Assembly: GCA_963580455.1 (NCBI GenBank) | Contig: OY756960.1 | Coordinates: 8,990,001-9,054,000, forward strand | From: Euonymus europaeus | Taxonomy: Eukaryota; Streptophyta; Magnoliopsida; Celastrales; Celastraceae | Length of the DNA stretch: 64,000 nt | Direction: 5' to 3' | Shown: positions 52,839-61,686 of the stretch, piece by piece | Layout: the number at the start of each line of letters is the position of its first letter | Position numbering within the stretch: the stretch's first letter is position 1 | Notes under the pieces: generated by a model | The model's database searches: none | Seen by the model: the letters and a program-made list of their open reading frames with translations, nothing else | Told to the model about the DNA's origin: nothing | Position numbers and translations under genes: made by a program

Positions 52839-53155
52839 AAAATTTGACATAGAATAACAATAAAAAGTGTATATCGTGCGACTTTGATGGTTCGAAATTG
52901 CTCCACTCTCTCGATTGAGTTGTTTTTAGTAGTTTTGCCGAATTTAGACCGATATTGTTGTCTTGCAACAAAACAATTTTCAAAGCGAATACTTGTAATT
53001 TTGGACATAAAGAAACAATAAAAAGTGCGTACCGAGCAACTTTCGTGGTTCGGAGTTGCTCCACTCTCCTTATGGAGGAGCTTTTATAGATTTTCATTAT
53101 TTGTCGTAGAAAGTTGGTGTTTTGGCATAGAAATAATCTAGGAAGTTATACTCGT
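52839..53155 (+). repeat. Diverged cassette 18 (flavour 2)
   Basis: Flavour 2, in copy 1 of the 2,243-bp duplication; its sister is at 55,082. The monomer that follows carries CTCTTTCTATGG in both sisters. Confidence 0.9.
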
Positions 53156-54119
53156 AAAATTTAACATAGAAGAACAGTAAAAAGTGTACACCGAGCAACT
53201 TTCATGGTCCGAAGTTGCTCAACTCTTTCTATGGAGGAGCTTTTAACGGTTTTTGTCCATTTGGCATAGAAATGTGGTGTTTTGGCATCGAAATAATCTA
53301 GGAAGCTTATACTCGTAAAATTTGACATATAAGAACAGTAAAAAGTGTACACCGAGCAACTTTCAGGGTCCGAAGTTGCTCAACTCTATCTATGGAGGAG
53401 CTTTTAACGGTTTTTGTCCATTTGGCATAGAAAGGTGGTGTTTTGGCATCGAAATAATCTAGGAAGTTATACTCGTAAAATTTGACAAAGAAGAACAATA
53501 AAATGTGTACACCGAGCAACTTTGATGGTCTGAAGTTGCTCAACTCTATCTATAGAAGAGCTTTTAACGGTTTTTGTCCATTTGTCATAGAAAGTTGGTG
53601 TTTTGGAATCGAAATAATCTAGGAAGTTAAACTCGTAAAATTTTACATAGAAGAACAGTAAAAAGTGTACACCGAGCAACTTTCATGGTCCGAAGTTGCT
53701 CAACTCAATCTATGGAGGAGCTTTTAACGGTTTTTATCCATTTGTCATAGAAAGTTGGTGTTTCGGCATCGAAATAATCTAGGAAGCTTAAACTCGTAAA
53801 ATTTGACAAAGAAGAACAATAAAAAGTGTACACCGAGCAACTTTCATGGTCCGAAGTTGCTCAACTCTATCTATGGAGATTATTTTAATGGTTTTTGTCC
53901 ATTGTTCATAGAAAGGTGGTGTTTTGGCATTGAAGTAATCTACGAAGCCTATACTCGTAAAATTTGACATAGAAGAACAACAAAAAGTGTACACCGAGCA
54001 ACTTTGATGGTCCGAAGTTTCTCAACTCTATCTCTGGAGGAGCTTTTAACGGTTTTTGTTCATTTGTCGTAGAAAGGTGGTGTTTTGGCATCGAAATAAT
54101 CTAGGAAGCTTATACTCGA

Positions 54120-54437
54120 AAAATTTGACATAAAAGAACAATAAAAAGTGTATATCGTACAACTTTGATAGTTCGAAATTGCTCAACTCTCTCGATGGAG
54201 TTGTTTTTAATAGTTTTGCCGAATTTCGACTGATATTGTTCTCTTGACAACAAAATAATTTACGAAGCGAATACTAGTAATTTTGGACATAAAGAAACAA
54301 TAAAAAGTGCATACCGAGCAACTTTTGTGGTTCGGAATTGCTCAACACTCCTTATGGAGGAGCTTTTATTGGTTTTCATTATTTGTCGTAGAAAGTTGGT
54401 GTTTGGGCATCGAAATAATCTAGGAAGTTATACTCGT
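54120..54437 (+). repeat. Diverged cassette 19 (flavour 1)
   Basis: Copy 2 sister of 51,877 (offset 2,243). It retains GACATAAAAG, so the change at 51,877 is private and later than the duplication. Confidence 0.9.
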
Positions 54438-55081
54438 AAAATTTGACATAGAAGAACAATAAAATGTGTACACCGAGCAACTTTGATGGTCCGAAGTTGC
54501 TCAACTCTATCAACGGAGGAGCTTTTAACGGTTTTTGTCCATTTTTCATAGAAAGTTGGTGTTTTGGCATCGAAATAATCTAGGAAGCTTATACTCTTAA
54601 AATTTGACATAGAAGAACAATAAAAAGTGTACACCGAGCAACTTCCATGGTCCGAAGTTGCTCAACTCAATCTATGGAGGAGCTTTTAATGGTTTTTATC
54701 CATTTGTGATAGAAAGTTGGTGTTTCGGCATCGAAATAATCTAGGAAGCTTATACTCGTAAAATTTGACAAAGAAGAACAATAAAAAGTGTACATCGAGC
54801 AACTTTCATGGTCCGAAGTTGCTCAACTCTATCTATGGAGATTATTTTATTGGTTTTTGTCCATTTTTCATAGAAAGGTGGTGTTTTGGCATTGAAGTAA
54901 TCTACGAAGCCTATACTCGTAAAATTTGACATAGAAGAACAACAAAAAGTTTATACCGAGCAACTTTGATGGTCCGAAGTTTCTCAAATCTATCTATGGA
55001 GGAGCTTTTAACGGTTTTTGTTCATTTGTCATAGAAAGGTGGTGTTTTGGCATCGAAATAATCGAGGAAGCTTATACTCAA

Positions 55082-55398
55082 AAAATTTGACATAGAATAA
55101 CAATAAAAAGTGTATATCGTGCGACTTTGATGGTTCGAAATTGCTCCACTCTCTCGATTGAGTTGTTTTTAGTAGTTTTGCCGAATTTAGACCGATATTG
55201 TTGTCTTGCAACAAAACAATTTTCAAAGCGAATACTTGTAATTTTGGACATAAAGAAACAATAAAAAGTGCGTACCGAGCAACTTTCGTGGTTCGGAGTT
55301 GCTCCACTCTCCTTATGGAGGAGCTTTTATAGATTTTCATTATTTGTCGTAGAAAGTTGGTGTTTTGGCATAGAAATAATCTAGGAAGTTATACTCGT
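55082..55398 (+). repeat. Diverged cassette 20 (flavour 2)
   Basis: Copy 2 sister of 52,839 (offset 2,243). It carries the TTGCTCCACTCTCTCG form of D1 found in unit 2 but not in unit 1. Confidence 0.9.
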
Positions 55399-58300
55399 AA
55401 AATTTAACATAGAAGAACAGTAAAAAGTGTACACCGAGCAACTTTCATGGTCCGAAGTTGCTCAACTCTTTCTATGGAGGAGCTTTTAACGGTTTTTGTC
55501 CATTTGGCATAGAAATGTGGTGTTTTGGCATCGAAATAATCTAGGAAGCTTATACTCGTAAAATTTGACAAGGAAGAAGAATAAAAAGTGTACACCGAGC
55601 AACTTTGATAGTCCGAAGTTGCTCAACTCTATCTATGGAGGAGTTTTTAACTGTTACTATCCATTTGTCATAGAAAGGTGGTGTTTTGGCATCGAAATTA
55701 TCTAGGAAGCTTATACTCATAAAATTTGACATTGAAAAACAATAAAAAGTGTACACCGAGCAACTTTCATGGTCCGAAGTTGCTCAACTCTATCTATGGA
55801 GGAGCTTTTAACGGTTTTTGTCCATTTGTCATAGAAAGTTGGTGTTTTGGAATCGAAATAATCTTGGAAGTTAAACTCGTAAAATTTGACATAGAAGAAC
55901 AGTAAAAAGTGTACACCGAGCAACTTTCATGGTCCGAAGTTGCTCAACTCTATCTATGGAGGAGCTTTTAACGGTTTTTGTCCATTTGGCATAGAAAGTT
56001 CGTGTTTTGGCATCGAAATAATCTAGGAAGTTATACTCGTAAAATTTGACAAAGAAGAACAATAAAATGTGTACACCGAGCAACTTTGATGGTCTGAATT
56101 TGCTCAACTCTATAGACGGTGGAGCTTTTAACGGTTTTTGTCCATTTGTCGTAGAAAGGTAGTTTTTTGGCATCGAAATAATCTAGGAAGCTTATACTCA
56201 TAAAATTTGACATAGAAGAAGAATAAAAAGTGTACATCGAGCAACTTTGATGGTCCGAAGTTGCTCCACTCTCTCTATGGAGGAGCTTTTAACGGTTTTT
56301 GTCCATTTTTCATAGATATGTGGTGTTTTGGCATCGAAATAATCTAGGAAGCTTATACTCGTAAAATTTGGCAAAGAAGAACAATAAAAAATGTACACCG
56401 AGCAACTTTCATGGTCCGAAGTTGCTCAACTCTATCTATGGAGAAGCTTTTAACGGTTTTTGTCCATTTGTCATAGAAAGTAGCTGTTTTGGAATCGAAA
56501 TAATCTAGGAAGCTTATACTCGTAAAATTTGACAAGGAAGAACAATAAAAAATGTACACCGAGCAACTTTCATGGTCCGAAGTTGCTCAACTCTATCTAT
56601 GGAGGAGCTTTTAACGGTTTTTGTCCATTTGTCATAGAAAGTTGGTGTTTTGGAATCGAAATAATCTTGGAAGTTAAACTCGTAAAATTTGACATAGAAG
56701 AACAGTAAAAAGTGTACACCGAGCAACTTTCGTGGTCCGAAGTTGCTCAACTCTATCTATGGAGGAGCTTTTAACGGTTTTTGTCCATTTGGCATAGAAA
56801 GTTCGTGTTTTGGCATCGAAATAATCTAGGAAGTTATACTCGTAAAATTTGACAAAGAAGAACAATAAAATGTGTACACCGAGCAACTTTGATGGTCTGA
56901 ATTTGCTCAACTCTATAGACGGTGGAGCTTTTAACGGTTTTTGTCCATTTGTCGTAGAAAGGTTGTTTTTTGGCATCGAAATAATCTAGGAAGCTTATAC
57001 TCATAAAATTTGACATAGAAGAAGAATAAAAAGTGTACATCGAGCAACTTTGATGGTCCGAAGTTGCTCCACTCTCTCTATGGAGGAGCTTTTAACGGTT
57101 TTTGTCCATTTGGCATAGAAAGTTCGTGTTTTGGCATCGAAATAATCTAGGAAGTTATACTCGTAAAATTTGACAAAGAAGAACAATAAAATGTGTACAC
57201 CGAGCAACTTTGATGGTCTGAATTTGCTCAACTCTATAGACGGTGGAGCTTTTAACGGTTTTTGTCCATTTGTCGTAGAAAGGTAGTTTTTTGGCATCGA
57301 AATAATCTAGGAAGCTTATACTCATAAAATTTGACATAGAAGAAGAATAAAAAGTGTACATCGAGCAACTTTGATGGTCCGAAGTTGCTCCACTCTCTCT
57401 ATGGAGGAGCTTTTAACGGTTTTTGTCCATTTTTCATAGATATGTGGTGTTTTGGCATCGAAATAATCTAGGAAGCTTATACTCGTAAAATTTGGCAAAG
57501 AAGAACAATAAAAAATGTACACCGAGCAACTTTCATGGTCCGAAGTTGCTCAACTCTATCTATGGAGGAGCTTTTAACGGTTTTTGTCCATTTGTCATAG
57601 AAAGTTGGTGTTTTGGAATCGAAATAATCTAGGAAGTTAAACTCGTAAAATTTTACATAGAAGAACAATAAAAAGTGTACACCGAGCAACTTTCATGGTC
57701 CGAAGTTGCTCAACTCAATCTATGGAGGAGCTTTTAACGGTTTTTATCCATTTGTCATAGAAAGTTGGTGTTTCGGCATCGAAATAATCTAGGAAGCTTA
57801 TACTCGTAAAATTTGACAAAGAAGAACAATAAAAAGTGTACACCGAGCAACTTTCATGGTCCGAAGTTGCTCAACTCTATCTATGGAGATTATTTTAATG
57901 GTTTTTGTCCATTTTTCATAGAAAGGTGGTGTTTTGGCATTGAAGTAATCTACGAAGCCTATACTCGTAAAATTTGACATAGAAGAACAACAAAAAGTGT
58001 ACACCGAGAAACTTTGATGGTCCGAAGTTTCTCAACTCTATCTCTGGAGGAGCTTTTAACGGTTTTTGTTCATTTGTCGTAGAAAGGTGGTGTTTTGGCA
58101 TCCAAATAATCTAGGAAGCTTATACTCGAAAAATTTGACATAAAAGAACAATAAAAAGTGTATATCGTACAACTTTGATAGTTCGAAATTGCTCAACTCT
58201 CTCGATGGAGTTGTTTTTAATAGTTTTGCCGAATTTCGACTGATATTGTTCTCTTGACAACAAAATAATTTACGAAGCGAATACTAGTAATTTTGGACAT

Positions 58301-58447
58301 AAAGAAACAATAAAAAGTGCGTACCGAGCAACTTTCGTGGTTCGGAGTTGCTCCACTCTCCTTATGAAGGAGCTTTTATAGATTTTCATTATTTGTCGTA
58401 GAAAGTTGGTGTTTTGGCATAGAAATAATCTAGGAAGTTATACTCGT
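55399..58447. repeat. 3,049-bp segment, unit 3 counterpart
   Basis: It matches 17,209-20,257 at offset 38,190, including the D-E pair repeated at 321 bp (about 56,850 and 57,170) and the variant AGTAGCTGTTTTGG. The first ~340 bp instead resembles 37.75-38.09 kb, so the segment joins by a switch near 55,750. It overlaps the end of the 2,243-bp duplication by 172 bp because the limits of the two events fall in shared sequence. Confidence 0.82.
58130..58447 (+). repeat. Diverged cassette 21 (chimera: D1 flavour 1, D2 flavour 2)
   Basis: Counterpart of the chimera at 19,940 (offset 38,190), with the same flavour switch and the same ATGAAGGAGC. It differs by GCCGAATTTCG in place of GCCGGATTTCG. 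The upstream monomer shares GGCATCCAAATAATC with unit 1. Confidence 0.88.
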
Positions 58448-61018
58448 AAAATTTAACATAGAAGAACAGTAAAAAGTGTACACCGAGCAACTTTCATGGT
58501 CCGAAGTTGCTCAACTCTATCTATGGAGGAGCTTTTAACGGTTTTTGTCCATTTGGCATAGAAATGTGGTGTTTTGGCATCGAAATAATCTAGGAAGCTT
58601 ATACTCGTAAAATTTGACAAGGAAGAAGAATAAAAAGTGTACACCGAGCAACTTTGATAGTCCGAAGTTGCTCAACTCTATCTATGGAGGAGTTTTTAAC
58701 TGTTACTATCCATTTGTCATAGAAAGGTGGTGTTTTGGCATCGAAATTATCTAGGAAGCTTATACTCATAAAATTTGACATTGAAAAACAATAAAAAGTG
58801 TACACCGAGCAACATTCATGGTCCGAAGTTGCTCAACTCTATCTATGGAGGAGCTTTTAACGATTTTTGTCCATTTGGCATAGAAAGTTGGTGTTTTGGA
58901 ATCGAAATAATCTAGGAAGTTAAACAAGTAAAATTTGACATAGAAGAACAGTAAAAAGTGTACACCGAGCAACTTTCATGGTCCGAAGTTGCTCAACTCT
59001 ATCTATGGAGGAGCTTTTAACGGTTTTTGTCCATTTGGCATAGAAAGTTGGTGTTTTGGCATCGAAATAATCTAGGAAGTTATACTCGGAAAATTTGACA
59101 AAGAAGAACAATAAAATGTGTACAGCGAGCAACTTTGATGGTCTGAAGTTGCTCAACTCTATATACGGTGGAGCTTTTAACGGTTTTTGTCCATTTGTCG
59201 TAGAAAGGTAGTTTTTTGGCATCGAAATAATCTAGGAAGCTTATACTCATAAAATTTGACATAGAAGAAGAATAAAAAGTGTACATCGAGCAACTTTGAT
59301 GGTCCGAAGTTGCTCAACTCTATCTATGGAGGAGCTTTTGACGGTTTTTGTCCATTTTTCATAGATATGTGGTGTTTTGGCATCGAAATAATCTAGGAAG
59401 CTTATACTCGTAAAATTTGGCAAAGAAGAACAATAAAAAATGTACACCGAGCAACTTTCATGGTCCGAAGTTGCTCAGCTCTATCTATGGAGAAGCTTTT
59501 AACGGTTTTTGTCCATTTGTCATAGAAAGTAGGTGTTTTGGAATCGAAATAATCTAGGAAGCTTATACTCGTAAAATTTGACAAGGAAGAACAATAAAAA
59601 ATGTACACCGAGCAACTTTCATGGTCTGAAGTTGCTCAACTCTATCTATGGAGGAGCTTTTAACGGTTTTTGTCCATTTGTCATAGAAAGTTGGTGTTTT
59701 GGAATCGAAATAATCTAGGAAGTTAAACTCGTAAAATTTGACATAGAAGAACAGTAAAAAGTGTACACCGAGCAACTTTCATGGTCCGAAGTTGCTCAAC
59801 TCTATCTATGGAGGAGCTTTTAACGGATTTTGTCCATTTGGCATAGAAAGTTGGTGTTTTGGCATCGAAATAATCTAGGAAGTTATACTCGTAAAATTTG
59901 ACAAAGAAGAACAATAAAATGTGTACACCGAGCAACTTTGATGGTCTGAAGTTGCTCAACTCTATATACGGTGGAGCTTTTAACGATTTTTGTCCATTTG
60001 TCTTAGAAATGTAGTTTTTTGGCATCGAAATAATCTAGGAAGCTTATACTCATAAAATTTGACATAGAAGAAGAATAAAAAGTGTACATCGAGCAACTTT
60101 GATGGTCCGAAGTTGCTCAACTCTATCTATGGAGGAGCTTTTAACGGTTTTTGTCCATTTTTCATAGATATGTGGTGTTTTGGCATCGAAATAATCTAGG
60201 AAGCTTATACTCGTAAAATTTGGCAAAAAAGAACAATAAAAAATGTACACCGAGCAACTTTCATGGTCCGAAGTTGCTCAACTCTATCTATGGAGAAGCT
60301 TTTAACGGTTTTTGTCCATTTGTCATAGAAAGTAGGTGTTTTGGAATCGAAATAATCTAGGAAGCTTATACTCGTAAAATTTAACAAGGAAGAACAATAA
60401 AAAATGTACACCGAGCAACTTTCATGGTCCGAAGTTGCTCAACTCTATCTATGGAGGAGCTTTTAACGGTTTTTGTCCATTTGTCATAGAAAGTTGGTGT
60501 TTTGGAATCGAAATAATCTAGGAAGTTAAACTCGTAAAATTTTACATAGAAGAACAATAAAAATTGTACACCGAGCAACTTTCATGGTCCGAAGTTGCTC
60601 AACTCAATCTATGGAGGAGCTTTTAACGGTTTTTATCCATTTGTCATAGAAAGTTGGTGTTTCGGCATCGAAATAATCTAGGAAGCTTATACTCGTAAAA
60701 TTTGACAAAGAAGAACAATAAAAAGTGTACACCGAGCAACTTTCATGGTCCGAAGTTGCTCAACTCTATCTATGGAGATTATTTTAATGGTTTTTGTCCA
60801 TTTTTCATAGAAAGGTGGTGTTTTGGCATTGAAGTAATCTACGAAGCCTATACTCGTAAAATTTGACATAGAAGAACAACAAAAAGTGTACACCGAGCAA
60901 CTTTGATGGTCCGAAGTTTCTTAACTCTATCTATGGAGGAGCTTTTAACGGTTTTTGTTCATTTGTCGTAGAAAGGTGGTGTTTTGGCATCGAAATAATC
61001 TAGGAAGCTTATGCTCGA

Positions 61019-61336
61019 AAAATTTGACATAAAAGAACAATAAAAAGTGTATATCGTACAACTTTGATAGTTCGAAATTGCTCAACTCTCTCGATGGAGT
61101 TGTTTTTAATAGTTTTGCCGAATTTCGACTGATATTGTTCTCTTGACAACAAAACAATTTACGAAGCGAATACTAGTAATTTTGGACATAAAGAAACAAT
61201 AAAAATTGCATACCGAGCAACTTTTGTGGTTTGGAATTGCTCAACACTCCTTATGGAGGAGCTTTTATTGGTTTTCATTATTTGTCGTAGAAAGTTGGTG
61301 TTTGGGCATCGAAATAATCTAGGAAGTTATACTCGT
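61019..61336 (+). repeat. Diverged cassette 22 (flavour 1, variant)
   Basis: Third copy of the end-of-unit cassette (with 22,828 and 40,322), carrying AAAAATTGCATACC and GGTTTGGAATTG. Offset to 40,322 is 20,697. Confidence 0.9.
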
Positions 61337-61364
61337 AAAATTTGACATAGAAGAACAATAAAAT

Positions 61365-61686
61365 GTGTACACCGAGCAACTTTGATGGTCCGAAGTTGCT
61401 CAACTCTATTAACGGAGGAGCTTTTAACGGTTTTTGTCCATTTTTCATAGAAAGTTGGTGTTTTGGCATCGAAATAATTTAGGAAGCATATACTCTTAAA
61501 ATTTGACATAGAAGAACAATAAAAAGTGTACACCGAGCAACTTCCATGGTCCGAAGTTGCTCAACTCAATCTATGGAGGAGCTTTTAACGGTTTTTATCC
61601 ATTTGTGATAGAAAGTTGGTGTTTCGGCATCGAAATAATCTAGGAAGCTTATATTCGTAAAATTTGACAAAGAAGAACAATAAAAA
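61365..61686. repeat. Start of a fourth large unit, cut short
   Basis: About two monomers match the starts of units 2 and 3 (25,263 and 40,668), including TATTAACGGAGG, TTTAGGAAGCATATAC and ATATTCGTAAAA. At about 61,686 the next monomer changes to the type that precedes a diverged cassette (GAGATTATTTTAATGG at about 61,737), and colinearity with the other units ends. This marks the right limit of the amplified core. Confidence 0.8.

Larger units (their letters stand above)
51085..53327. repeat. 2,243-bp tandem duplication, copy 1 (14 monomers)
   Basis: This copy is colinear with unit 2 and with the next copy. It begins just after AAAATTTGACAT, at the private variant ATAAGAACAGT. Its final part contains CTCTTTCTATGG, a variant shared only with the second copy. 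It contains two diverged cassettes (51,877 and 52,839). Confidence 0.92.
53328..55570. repeat. 2,243-bp tandem duplication, copy 2
   Basis: It abuts copy 1 at a junction within AAAATTTGACA: left of the junction the sequence follows unit 2 up to 37,922, and right of it the sequence jumps back to the equivalent of 51,085. After 55,570 the sequence resumes at the equivalent of 37,923 (AGGAAGAAG). This is the pattern of a clean tandem duplication inside unit 3, formed after units 2 and 3 separated. The junction lies in a short stretch that every monomer shares, as expected for unequal exchange. Confidence 0.92.
40668..61364. repeat. Large higher-order unit 3 (expanded to 20,697 bp)
   Basis: The first 12,660 bp repeat unit 2. 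It then carries a 2,243-bp tandem duplication (51,085-55,570), followed by the 3,049-bp segment also found in unit 1, and ends like units 1 and 2. The total, 20,697 bp, equals 15,405 + 2,243 + 3,049. Around 55,737-55,765 it switches from unit 2-like sequence (ATTGAAAAAC) to unit 1-like sequence (GAGCAACTTTCATGG where unit 2 has GAGCAACATTC), so this unit is a mosaic. From there to about 61,680 it follows 17.57-23.49 kb. Confidence 0.9.
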
